A stretch of 6,034 bases of DNA from Clostridia bacterium (GTDB lineage Bacteria; Bacillota_A; Clostridia; Oscillospirales; CAG-272), in assembly GCA_017395725.1 (NCBI GenBank), contig JAFQOB010000307.1:1-6034 (forward strand), written 5' to 3'. The notes under the pieces are model-generated. The model did no database searches, was not told the DNA's origin, and worked only from the letters and a program-made list of their open reading frames with translations. The position numbers and the translations under genes were made by a program. Positions within the stretch are counted from its first letter, which is position 1, and each line of letters begins with the position of its first letter. This document shows positions 1 through 6,026 of the stretch, one piece after another.

Positions 1-1126
1 AAAGGCAAAGATAGAGCTTACAGGCGTTGCTTCTTCAAATATTAACTTGCCCTTTATTACTGCAGACGCAACAGGACCTAAGCACTTTGACGGCACTTTG
101 ACAAGGGCTAAGTTCAACGAGCTTACAGCAGACCTCGTAGAAGCTACAATGGCTCCCACAAGAAGAGTACTTTCCGATGCAGGCATAACACCCGCACAGG
201 TTGACAAGGTTCTTTTGGTTGGTGGTTCTACAAGAATCCCCGCAGTACAGGACGCAGTTAAGAACTTTATAGGCAAAGAACCCTTCAAGGGTATTAACCC
301 CGACGAATGTGTTGCTCTCGGTGCAGCTATTCAGGGCGGCGTATTAAGCCAGGATGCAAACCTCAACGGCGTTGTACTTCTTGACGTAACACCCCTTTCT
401 CTCGGTATTGAGACATTGGGCGGTGTATTCAACAGAATTATTGATAGAAACACAGCTATTCCTACAAAGAAGAGTCAGATTTACTCTACTGCTGCAGATA
501 ATCAGACATCAGTTGAAATTCACGTTCTTCAGGGCGAAAGAGATATGGCAAAGGGTAACACGACCCTCGGCAGATTTATACTTGACGGTATTCCCGCAGC
601 TCCCAGAGGTATTCCTCAGATTGAAGTTACATTTGATATTGACTCCAACGGTATCGTTAACGTAACAGCTACCGATAAGGGTACAGGCAAGGAACAGCAT
701 ATTACTATTACTTCCTCTACAAATATGAGTCAGGAAGATATTGATAAGGCTGTTAAGGATGCAGAAAAGTACGCTGAAGAAGATAAGAAGCAGAAGGAAG
801 CTGTAGAGGTTAAGAATCAGGCTGAAAGCCTTATCTTCCAGTCCGAAAAGACACTTACAGAAATCGGCGACAAGCTTCCCGAAGCTGACAAGGCTGACGT
901 TAAGGCGGCAGTTGAAAAGCTTAAGGAAACCGTAAAGGGCGACAACACAGAAAGCATAAAGGCTGATACAGAAGCACTTCAGCAGGCATTCTATAAGCTC
1001 AGTGAAAAGCTTTATGCACAGCAGGCTCCTCAGGGTGATGCAGGTGCACAGAACGGCGGAGCACAGGGCGGCGCACAGAACGGCGATTTCTATGACGGCG
1101 AATACGAGGATAAGACAAATAACTGA
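1..1126 (+). CDS. dnaK: Chaperone protein DnaK (Hsp70), C-terminal part; 5' end outside window
   Basis: ATP-driven Hsp70 chaperone of the cytoplasm; it binds exposed hydrophobic segments of client proteins and cycles with DnaJ and GrpE. The frame is open from base 2 to the TGA at 1124-1126, giving 374 residues. A full DnaK is about 610-640, so roughly 240-260 N-terminal residues lie upstream. Visible in order: end of the nucleotide-binding domain with [10 protein letters not shown] (fragment residues 19-28), [10 protein letters not shown] (about 71-80) and [15 protein letters not shown]; the interdomain linker VVLLD (about 124-128) running into [10 protein letters not shown]; the beta substrate-binding domain with HVLQGER and [12 protein letters not shown]; the helical lid rich in Lys and Glu; and a Gly/Gln/Asn-rich tail. 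The residues just before the linker (DANLNG) differ from the GDVKD of many bacterial DnaKs. The first in-frame TTG (base 47) falls inside a conserved block and is not a real start. Lysine is mostly AAG, as expected of a highly expressed gene. Any CIRCE operator would lie outside the window. Identification is very secure. Confidence 0.98.
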   Translation, partial: KAKIELTGVASSNINLPFITADATGPKHFDGTLTRAKFNELTADLVEATMAPTRRVLSDAGITPAQVDKVLLVGGSTRIPAVQDAVKNFIGKEPFKGINPDECVALGAAIQGGVLSQDANLNGVVLLDVTPLSLGIETLGGVFNRIIDRNTAIPTKKSQIYSTAADNQTSVEIHVLQGERDMAKGNTTLGRFILDGIPAAPRGIPQIEVTFDIDSNGIVNVTATDKGTGKEQHITITSSTNMSQEDIDKAVKDAEKYAEEDKKQKEAVEVKNQAESLIFQSEKTLTEIGDKLPEADKADVKAAVEKLKETVKGDNTESIKADTEALQQAFYKLSEKLYAQQAPQGDAGAQNGGAQGGAQNGDFYDGEYEDKTNN

Positions 1127-1132
1127 TAAATA

Positions 1133-1187
1133 AAACAGTAAAAGACGAACTGTTGGCAGAGAATATCTGCCAACAGTATCGCTGTTT
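1133..1187 (+). other. Hairpin in the dnaK-dnaJ intergenic gap
   Basis: A perfect 12-bp inverted repeat: ACTGTTGGCAGA at 1149-1160 and its reverse complement at 1166-1177, with a 5-base loop (GAATA). A second, outer pairing of AAACAG (1133-1138) with CTGTTT (1182-1187) could close a larger structure. No run of T follows directly (the next bases are TATCGCTGTTT), so this is not a typical intrinsic terminator. It is more likely an mRNA structure in a dnaK-dnaJ transcript, acting as a processing or 3'-stabilising element or a partial attenuator that lowers dnaJ relative to dnaK. The structure is seen in the sequence; the role is inferred. Confidence 0.7.
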
Positions 1188-1211
1188 ACATAGATAAAAA
1201 AGAGGTAGTAT

Positions 1212-2363
1212 ATGGCGGATAATAAACGGGATTACTATGAGGTGCTGGGAATAGACAAAAGCGCTGATGAACAGACGATAAAAAAAGCATACAGAAAACT
1301 TGCGAAGCAGCATCACCCCGACGTCAATCCCGACGATCCAAAGGCTGAAGAGAAGTTTAAGGAAATAAACGAAGCTTACGAGGTGCTGAGCGACCCCGAC
1401 AAGAAGTCGAGATATGACCAGTATGGACATGCAGGCGTTGACCCCAATATGGGAGGCGGCGGCTTTGGCGGCTTTGGAGATTTTGGGGGCGGCTTCGGCG
1501 GATTTGACTTCGGTGATATATTCGGTAGCTTTTTTGGCGGTGGCGGCGGACAGTCATCTGCAAGAAGGAATATGCCACAGCAGGGCGAGGACTTGCGAGC
1601 TCATATAACGATATCTTTTGAAGAGGCGGCGTTTGGTTGCAAGAAGGAGATATCATATAACCGTGTTGAATTATGTGACGAATGTAAGGGAAGCGGTGCG
1701 CAGAAGGGAACTTCTGCAGAGACCTGTAAGACCTGTGGCGGCAGCGGTCAGGTAAGAGTGACCCAGCGAACACCCCTTGGTATGTTCCAGACGACGAAGA
1801 CCTGTGAGACATGCGGCGGACGAGGAAAGACCATAAAGAATCCTTGTACGAACTGTAGAGGTACAGGCTACGTAAGAATAAAGAAGACACTTGACGTGAC
1901 GATTCCGGCGGGTATTGACGACGGACAGAGAGTTATTTTGCAAGGTCAGGGTAACGCCGGCAGAAACGGCGGCGGATACGGCGACCTTTACGTTTCTGTA
2001 TCGGTTAGACCCCACCACGTATTTGAACGCGACGGATATAATATATACTGCGATGTGCCGATAACTTTTGTGGAAGCGGCTTTAGGAGCAGAAATAGATA
2101 TACCGACACTTGAGGGTAAGGTTAAGTATACTATCCCTGAAGGAACGCAGACGGATACAAGATTTACGCTTCGCGGCAAGGGTATACAGATACCCCGCTC
2201 GAAGAATAAAGGAGACCTTATATTCAGAGTTATAGTTGAGGTACCGAAAGGATTATCGGGAACGCAAAAAGACGCATTGAAGCACTTTGCAGAGCTTTGC
2301 GGCAACTCCAATTATTCGAAAAAAGAGTCTTTTATGAAAAAGATTTTTGGAAAAGATAAATAA
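1212..2363 (+). CDS. dnaJ: Chaperone protein DnaJ (Hsp40, type I)
   Basis: Co-chaperone that delivers unfolded substrates to DnaK and stimulates its ATPase; cytoplasmic. The protein is 383 residues, normal for class A DnaJ, and all domains are present in order. The J domain is at about 6-71, with the HPD motif at 35-37 needed to trigger DnaK. A Gly/Phe-rich region spans about 81-113. The zinc-binding domain has four CxxCxGxG-type repeats, with cysteine pairs at 155/158, 172/175, 198/201 and 212/215 ([32 protein letters not shown]), all eight cysteines intact. The C-terminal client-binding domains follow, ending in a Lys-rich tail. The ATG is preceded by AGAGGT at 1201-1206 and opens directly into the J domain, so the start is secure. 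It lies 85 bases after dnaK with no promoter seen between them, so co-transcription is likely. Compared with dnaK it uses more ATA and AAA codons, suggesting lower expression. A long antisense open frame over it is a shadow. Confidence 0.98.
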   Translation: MADNKRDYYEVLGIDKSADEQTIKKAYRKLAKQHHPDVNPDDPKAEEKFKEINEAYEVLSDPDKKSRYDQYGHAGVDPNMGGGGFGGFGDFGGGFGGFDFGDIFGSFFGGGGGQSSARRNMPQQGEDLRAHITISFEEAAFGCKKEISYNRVELCDECKGSGAQKGTSAETCKTCGGSGQVRVTQRTPLGMFQTTKTCETCGGRGKTIKNPCTNCRGTGYVRIKKTLDVTIPAGIDDGQRVILQGQGNAGRNGGGYGDLYVSVSVRPHHVFERDGYNIYCDVPITFVEAALGAEIDIPTLEGKVKYTIPEGTQTDTRFTLRGKGIQIPRSKNKGDLIFRVIVEVPKGLSGTQKDALKHFAELCGNSNYSKKESFMKKIFGKDK

Positions 2364-2383
2364 ACTGTAATAAAAGCATTTTT

Positions 2384-2417
2384 AAGAGCTGAATCTGTTT
2401 TGATTCGGCTCTTTTTT
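2384..2417 (+). terminator. Rho-independent terminator after dnaJ
   Basis: The stem is AAGAGCTGAATC (2384-2395) pairing with GATTCGGCTCTT (2402-2413), 12 bp with one G-U pair and a 6-base loop (TGTTTT). It is followed by a T run at 2412-2417. Flanking AAAGCA (2373-2378) and TGCTTT (2419-2424) could add an outer stem. It starts 20 bases after the dnaJ stop and should end the chaperone transcript, separating it from prmA. Confidence 0.92.
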
Positions 2418-2525
2418 GTGCTTTCGCTTGTTTCTAAGTTATAAATGAATAACTATTTCTATAAAGACGACCTCATCCGTCGCACCGTATAAAGAATAAT
2501 AGAAAATCAAAGTTTACTTGCGGTA

Positions 2526-2551
2526 CGACACCTTCTCCCACCGGAGAAGGT
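2526..2551. repeat. Inner inverted repeat, left arm (26 bp, self-complementary hairpin)
   Basis: Perfect reverse complement of 2633-2658. It contains a 9-bp hairpin, ACCTTCTCC (2530-2538) and GGAGAAGGT (2543-2551), around the loop CACC. Confidence 0.9.
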
Positions 2552-2632
2552 ACAATATTTAATTTTAACCTAAATCTAAAAACTATTTATGGTTATTTAA
2601 AACTAACGCCCTTAAAGTCTGTACAAACAAAG

Positions 2633-2658
2633 ACCTTCTCCGGTGGGAGAAGGTGTCG
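2633..2658. repeat. Inner inverted repeat, right arm (26 bp, self-complementary hairpin)
   Basis: Perfect reverse complement of 2526-2551. It contains the same 9-bp hairpin (2633-2641 with 2646-2654) around the complementary loop GGTG. Because both arms share the hairpin stem sequence, the region can fold as two small hairpins or as one long stem. Confidence 0.9.
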
Positions 2659-2771
2659 AGGCAGCGTAAAAACTATATTACCCTATTGCTTTGCTGCCGA
2701 GACGGATGAGGTCGTTGCAATGGTTTTAATGTTTTGAGATAAAAATGGATTGATTGCTATGTTTTTTGTTT

Positions 2772-2780
2772 TGATATAAT
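2772..2780 (+). promoter_or_regulatory. Possible extended -10 element upstream of prmA
   Basis: TGATATAAT matches an extended -10 (TG, one base, TATAAT). No good -35 is placed at 17 bp: TTGATT (2750-2755) would give 19 bp and TTGCTA (2754-2759) 15 bp. It would act, if at all, as a second promoter upstream of the stronger one at 2796-2824, giving a longer prmA leader. Confidence 0.35.
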
Positions 2781-2795
2781 TTTTACTTATCCCCA

Positions 2796-2824
2796 TTGCG
2801 AATGGCGGGATTATGTGGTATAAT
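2796..2824 (+). promoter_or_regulatory. Sigma-A promoter of prmA
   Basis: The -35 is TTGCGA (2796-2801), followed by a 17-bp spacer and a perfect TATAAT (2819-2824) with the extended TG at 2816-2817. Transcription would start near 2831, about 30 bases before the prmA ATG. A small inverted repeat, CCATT-GCG-AATGG (2793-2805), covers the -35 and could be an operator. The promoter fits the need to re-initiate after the dnaJ terminator. Confidence 0.75.
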
Positions 2825-2862
2825 TATTATGTATGTTTAAAGTAATGACGAGGTAAGAAAAT

Positions 2863-3786
2863 ATGAAATGGACACAGGTAAAGGTAAGCGGTAACATAAA
2901 GGACAAAGACGAGATATGCGCTGTTATGACTATGGTTGACCAAGGGTTAATGATAGAGGACTACAGCGACGTTACAGAGGGGCTTAACGCTATGTACGGT
3001 GAGCTTCTTGACGAAAGCATAGTTAATGCAGACAAGGAAAGGGTTGCCGTAAGCGTATTTATAAGTGAAGAAAAAAATTATGCCGAGGCTGTAACTTTCC
3101 TCAGAGACAGATTCTCTTTGCTGGGACTTGACGTTGTTACCGAGGTAATAGGCGTTGACGAGGACGATTGGGCAGATGCTTGGAAGCAGTACTACAAGCC
3201 GGTTAAGTGCGGTGAAAAAATCGTTATCGTTCCTATGTGGGAGAAGTATGATGCCGCCGACGATGAAGTAATAATAAAGATGGATCCCGGTATGGCTTTT
3301 GGTACGGGTACCCACGAGACGACCAGACTTTGTCTTGCAATGATGGAAAAGCATATGACACCCGATATGACCGTTATGGATATGGGTACGGGTAGCGGTA
3401 TTCTTGCTATTTATGCGGCGAAGATAGGGGCGGAGAAGATAGATGCTTATGACATTGACCCCGTAGCAGTACGCGTGGCAAAGGAAAACTTTGTTGCAAA
3501 CGGCGTTGAAGATAAGATATACTGCACAGTATCCGACCTTATGCAAAATGCAGACAAGACAAGAGAAAAGTATGATTTTGTATGTGCGAATATCGTAGCC
3601 GATATTGTGATAAGACTTTCCGAATGTATGGGCGATTACGTGAAGAAAGACGGTTTATGTGCGGTATCGGGTATTATTGAACCTCAGGCAGAAAGGGTAA
3701 AAAAGGCGGTAAGCGAAAAAGGTTTTGTACTTATTGACGAAACGAAAGAGAACGATTGGTGTGCTTTTGTGTTTAAAAGGATATGA
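2863..3786 (+). CDS. prmA: Ribosomal protein L11 methyltransferase PrmA
   Basis: SAM-dependent enzyme that methylates ribosomal protein L11; in E. coli it trimethylates the N-terminal amine and two lysines. The protein is 307 residues, usual for Gram-positive PrmA. Residues 1 to about 110 form the substrate-recognition region, including the conserved DDWADAWKQYYKP. The catalytic class I (Rossmann) methyltransferase domain follows. Key motifs are MDPGMAFGTGTHETT (140-154), characteristic of the family; the SAM glycine-rich loop DMGTGSG (173-179); the acidic DIDP (197-200) after strand 2; and NIVA at 243-246, the position of the NI(L)A active-site motif. The start has GAGGT at 2850-2854, eight bases upstream of the ATG. 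It corresponds to B. subtilis yqeT, which follows dnaJ directly; here a terminator, a repeat element and a new promoter come between. No clear terminator follows, so read-through into rsmE is possible. Confidence is high. Confidence 0.96.
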   Translation: MKWTQVKVSGNIKDKDEICAVMTMVDQGLMIEDYSDVTEGLNAMYGELLDESIVNADKERVAVSVFISEEKNYAEAVTFLRDRFSLLGLDVVTEVIGVDEDDWADAWKQYYKPVKCGEKIVIVPMWEKYDAADDEVIIKMDPGMAFGTGTHETTRLCLAMMEKHMTPDMTVMDMGTGSGILAIYAAKIGAEKIDAYDIDPVAVRVAKENFVANGVEDKIYCTVSDLMQNADKTREKYDFVCANIVADIVIRLSECMGDYVKKDGLCAVSGIIEPQAERVKKAVSEKGFVLIDETKENDWCAFVFKRI

Positions 3787-3868
3787 CGTTTTTATGCAAA
3801 ATCCCATAAGTTAGATATAAATTGCACAAAAAAATGCATAGATATTTGTAAATAATTTTAAAAAATGT

Positions 3869-3897
3869 TTGACAAAATGACCATATTGTTGTATAAT
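3869..3897 (+). promoter_or_regulatory. Consensus sigma-A promoter of rsmE
   Basis: A perfect TTGACA (3869-3874), a 17-bp spacer and a perfect TATAAT (3892-3897). Transcription would begin near 3904, giving a leader of about 50 bases. The upstream stretch (3841-3866) is very AT-rich and could act as an UP-like element. It probably drives both rsmE and the downstream regulator gene. Confidence 0.9.
3873..3888. promoter_or_regulatory. Possible operator inside the rsmE promoter spacer
   Basis: The imperfect palindrome CAAAATGACCATATTG has six of seven paired positions matching around a two-base centre. It lies between the -35 and -10 hexamers, where a bound repressor would block RNA polymerase. 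Such a palindrome can arise by chance in AT-rich DNA, so this is only a candidate. Confidence 0.3.
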
Positions 3898-3935
3898 GCT
3901 TAGGAATATGTTTCTGAAGTAGGGCAAAATCATAC

Positions 3936-3944
3936 AAAAAGGAG
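3936..3944 (+). promoter_or_regulatory. Ribosome binding site that fixes the rsmE start
   Basis: AAAAAGGAG ends eight bases before the ATG at 3953, an ideal spacing. An in-frame GTG at 3944 begins with the last G of this site and therefore cannot be the start it serves. Confidence 0.88.
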
Positions 3945-3952
3945 TGTTTACA

Positions 3953-4693
3953 ATGTCATACCCCCGATTTTTTGGTGATTTTGAAATAACAGACGGAAAT
4001 ACAGTAGTAATAGACGGCGAATCAGCGCAGCATATATCACGTTCGTTGCGTATGAAGGCAGGCGAAAGAATAGTAGTATGCGACGGAGCAGAGAAAGAAT
4101 ACGAATGTGTACTCGAAGCTTTTTCTGCGGATAGCGTTACAGCTAAGATAGTTGACGTGAGCCGCAGCGTATCTGAGCCTTTATATAGGGCTATAGTTTA
4201 TCAGGCTTGTCCCAAGTCCGACAAGATGGACAGTATAGTTCAAAAGGCAGTTGAGCTGGGGGCACACGGTATAGTGTGCTTTATGAGCGACAGATGCGTT
4301 GCCCGATATGATGAAAAGGGCTTTGAAAAGAAGTGCGCAAGGTGGCAGAAAATAGCGCTTGAAGCGGCGAAGCAAAGCGGCAGAGGATATATTCCTTACG
4401 TTAGATGGCTGCCGAACCTGAAAAGTGTTATTGCCGAGATATCGGAGACGGGCGTTGGCTTTATGTGTTATGAGGACGAGGAGACGCTGACTTTAAAAGA
4501 ATATCTTTCGATGTGGCAGAATGAAGAAAACTACTCGTTTATAATAGGTTCCGAGGGGGGCTTTTCCGAAAAGGAGGCGCAGATGTGCCGAGAGGGCGGA
4601 ATAAAGACCGTAGGACTTGGCAAAAGGATACTCAGAACGGAAACGGCATCGGGATACGTTCTCGCTTGTCTTTCTTATGAAAAGGAATTGTAA
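3953..4693 (+). CDS. rsmE: 16S rRNA m3U1498 methyltransferase RsmE
   Basis: SPOUT-class enzyme that methylates N3 of U1498 in 16S rRNA of the assembled 30S subunit, using SAM. With the ATG at 3953 the protein is 246 residues, the usual family size. The N-terminal PUA-like RNA-binding part begins PRFFG and includes HISRSLRMKAGERIVVCDG. The SPOUT domain carries CPKSDKMDSIVQKAVELG after the linker, then the knot motifs that form the SAM pocket: IIGSEGGFSEKE (197-208) and LGKRILRTETA (222-232). The family more often has GPEGG; here Ser replaces Pro at 200, a mild variant. The ATG is chosen over the in-frame GTG at 3944 because the GTG overlaps the ribosome binding site. It corresponds to yqeU of B. 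subtilis. The gene has its own strong promoter and is followed after 51 bases by the regulator gene with no terminator between, so the two are probably co-transcribed. Confidence 0.96.
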   Translation: MSYPRFFGDFEITDGNTVVIDGESAQHISRSLRMKAGERIVVCDGAEKEYECVLEAFSADSVTAKIVDVSRSVSEPLYRAIVYQACPKSDKMDSIVQKAVELGAHGIVCFMSDRCVARYDEKGFEKKCARWQKIALEAAKQSGRGYIPYVRWLPNLKSVIAEISETGVGFMCYEDEETLTLKEYLSMWQNEENYSFIIGSEGGFSEKEAQMCREGGIKTVGLGKRILRTETASGYVLACLSYEKEL

Positions 4694-4718
4694 GTAATAC
4701 AAAACAACAATATATATT
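4688..4718 (+). promoter_or_regulatory. Weak candidate promoter before the regulator gene
   Basis: TTGTAA (4688-4693, overlapping the rsmE stop) and TATATT (4713-4718) are 19 bp apart; TATATA at 4711-4716 would give 17 bp. Both are partial matches in AT-rich DNA. It could provide some independent expression of the regulator. Confidence 0.25.
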
Positions 4719-4744
4719 AGTTTTAGAAAAAGGAGCAGAAAAAA

Positions 4745-5833
4745 ATGTCGAACAGATTGTTTCAGGGAATAATTCATCAGATGAAGGACGCGGTTGACAG
4801 AGTAATCGGCGTTATTGACGAAAACGGAGTGATTATTTCTTGTAGTGAGCTCGGTAAGATCGGCGAATCTAAGAACAATGTAAAAGATGAACTTGCATAT
4901 ACGGCAGGTGCAGTAGCAAAAGACGGTTATACATACAGACCCTTGGGTAACGGCTCTAAGTTTGAATACATTGTATTCGTAGAGGGAGAAGACAAGAAGG
5001 CAGAAAGCACTTCTATGATATTGGCAATTTCTCTTTCAAACATTAAGAATTTATATGATGAAAAGTACGACAAGGGCTCGTTCCTTAAGAATATTATTCT
5101 TGACAATATTCTTCCCAGCGATATATATATGAAATCGAAGGAGTTACATTTCTCCAACGATATACAGCGTATTGTTTTTCTTATTAAGTTCCATACCAAG
5201 AGCGACGTTATGCCTTATGACATAATTCAGAATATGTTTCCCGACAAGAACAAGGATTACGTTATCAGCGTAGGCGAACAGGACGTTGTTCTTATCAGTG
5301 AGCTTAAGGGCAATAACTGTGATATGCGTGAGATGGAAAAGATTGCACGTCAGATAGTAGATACCTTGAATACCGAGTTTTTTGCAAAGGTGTCGGTTGG
5401 TATAGGTACTGCGGTTTCGAATATCAGAGACCTTGCATCTTCTTATAAGGAAGCGCAGATAGCTATTGAAGTAGGTAAGGTATTTGATACAGAGAAGAAT
5501 ATAGTAAGCTACGAGAATCTTGGTATAGGAAGACTTATTTATCAGCTTCCCACAACTCTTTGTGAGATGTTTATGCAGGAAGTATTTAAGAAGGGCTCCC
5601 TTGAGACACTTGACCACGAGACGTTGATGACGATTCAGGCATTCTTTGAAAACAACCTGAACGTATCGGAGACTGCGAGAAAGCTTTTTGTTCACAGAAA
5701 TACTTTGGTATACCGTCTTGAGAAGATAAGAAAGCTAACGGGACTTGACCTTCGCGAATTTGAACACGCGATTACGTTTAAAGTAGCTTTGATGGTACAG
5801 AAGTACCTGACCTCGAAGCCCACCAAGTTTTAA
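4745..5833 (+). CDS. CdaR/PucR-family transcriptional regulator (HTH_30)
   Basis: Likely cytoplasmic one-component transcription factor, 362 residues. Residues about 1-135 resemble the sugar-diacid recognition domain of CdaR: a helical start, then VIGVIDENGVIISCSELGKIGE (quoted from 21 as VIGVIDENGVI and SCSELGKIGE). The middle, about 140-280, resembles the GGDEF-like domain of CdaR proteins, with VSVGIGT at 216-222 followed by LASSYKEAQIAI; the true GGDEF catalytic motif is absent, so no cyclic-di-GMP synthesis is expected. The C-terminus, about 290-355, is a PucR-type helix-turn-helix with NVSETARKLFVHRNTLVYRL (306-325), the signature of this family. AAAAAGGAG at 4727-4735 sits nine bases before the ATG. 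No signal peptide or membrane segment is seen. Relatives sense sugar diacids such as glycerate or glucarate, or purine-pathway signals, but the ligand cannot be read here and no catabolic or transport gene is nearby. The family is secure; the target is unknown. Confidence 0.88.
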   Translation: MSNRLFQGIIHQMKDAVDRVIGVIDENGVIISCSELGKIGESKNNVKDELAYTAGAVAKDGYTYRPLGNGSKFEYIVFVEGEDKKAESTSMILAISLSNIKNLYDEKYDKGSFLKNIILDNILPSDIYMKSKELHFSNDIQRIVFLIKFHTKSDVMPYDIIQNMFPDKNKDYVISVGEQDVVLISELKGNNCDMREMEKIARQIVDTLNTEFFAKVSVGIGTAVSNIRDLASSYKEAQIAIEVGKVFDTEKNIVSYENLGIGRLIYQLPTTLCEMFMQEVFKKGSLETLDHETLMTIQAFFENNLNVSETARKLFVHRNTLVYRLEKIRKLTGLDLREFEHAITFKVALMVQKYLTSKPTKF

Positions 5834-5844
5834 ATAGAAATAAA

Positions 5845-5900
5845 ACCGATGCTTGTATTGTTTCTAAAAAACAGGAAATAAATACAAGCTTTTGGTGTGT
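5845..5900 (+). terminator. Hairpin terminator after the regulator gene
   Basis: The core stem is GCTTGTATT (5851-5859) with AATACAAGC (5881-5889), nine perfect pairs. It extends inward by TTTC (5861-5864) with GAAA (5875-5878) and outward by ACC (5845-5847) with GGT (5894-5896). The loop is A-rich. The downstream T run (GTGTTTAT) is modest. On the opposite strand the flank reads TTTTATTTCTATTTA, so it may also terminate leftward transcription. Confidence 0.72.
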
Positions 5901-5939
5901 TTATAGGGGTTAAAAAAATAGGTATATATGCACAAAAAA

Positions 5940-5967
5940 TTAGGCAAAAATTAGTTTAATAGCCTAA
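5940..5967. repeat. Short inverted repeat in the 3' gap
   Basis: TTAGGC (5940-5945) and GCCTAA (5962-5967) form a perfect but short 6-bp pair around a 16-base AT-rich spacer. The role is unknown and it could be chance. Confidence 0.3.
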
Positions 5968-5995
5968 AAATGAAGTTGAAAAAATAGGGGAAAAG

Positions 5996-6026
5996 GGGGA
6001 AAAAGGGGTCTGGCCCCTTTTTCCCC
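5996..6026. repeat. Perfect 13-bp palindrome with G/A-rich arm at right edge
   Basis: GGGGAAAAAGGGG (5996-6008), the loop TCTGG (6009-6013), then CCCCTTTTTCCCC (6014-6026): 13 perfect base pairs. The left arm continues a homopurine run from 5986 to 6008 with three G runs (5987-5990, 5995-5999, 6005-6008). The stem is stable in RNA, but the tail after it is CCCC then GAATTC, not T, so it is not a standard terminator in the + direction. It may be a REP-like dispersed palindrome or one end of a longer element that continues outside the window. Confidence 0.8.

Larger units (their letters stand above)
2467..2715. repeat. 249-bp nested inverted-repeat element, MITE-like, non-coding
   Basis: The ends are a perfect 15-bp inverted repeat: ACGACCTCATCCGTC at 2467-2481 and its complement at 2701-2715. 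Inside sits a second perfect inverted repeat of 26 bp, at 2526-2551 and 2633-2658. Each 26-bp arm is also a self-complementary hairpin: ACCTTCTCC, a 4-base loop, GGAGAAGGT (stems 2530-2538/2543-2551 and 2633-2641/2646-2654). The centre, 2552-2632, is AT-rich. No open frame or transposase is present, and I could not find a clear target-site duplication in the flanks. Size, symmetry and lack of coding suggest a miniature inverted-repeat transposable element or a related dispersed repeat moved in trans. The repeats are seen directly; mobility is inferred. Confidence 0.75.

Noticed and set aside
1149..1182. The dnaK-dnaJ hairpin as an intrinsic terminator
   Set aside because: No run of T follows the stem, and dnaJ downstream has no visible promoter, so full termination would leave dnaJ unexpressed.
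1357..1890. A 177-codon open frame on the - strand inside dnaJ
   Set aside because: It is a shadow of the intact dnaJ frame, with no ribosome binding site, no recognisable domain, and a composition rich in Ser and Arg that follows from the complement of dnaJ codons.
2467..2715. CRISPR array or tRNA cluster in the dnaJ-prmA gap
   Set aside because: The repeats are inverted, only two copies exist, and there is no regular direct repeat-spacer pattern and no cloverleaf.
2947..3546. A 199-codon open frame on the - strand inside prmA
   Set aside because: It lies wholly within a complete, strongly recognisable PrmA gene and shows no domain or start signal of its own.
3944..3952. GTG at 3944 as the rsmE start, adding three residues
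   Set aside because: The GTG overlaps the AAAAAGGAG ribosome binding site, whose spacing fits the ATG at 3953 instead.
5144..5695. A 183-codon open frame on the - strand inside the regulator gene
   Set aside because: It is antisense to a protein with clear family motifs in the + frame and has no independent support.
5987..6013. A four-stranded G-quadruplex
   Set aside because: Only three runs of four or more G are close together; the fourth is just GG, and the third run would compete with the stable palindrome stem.
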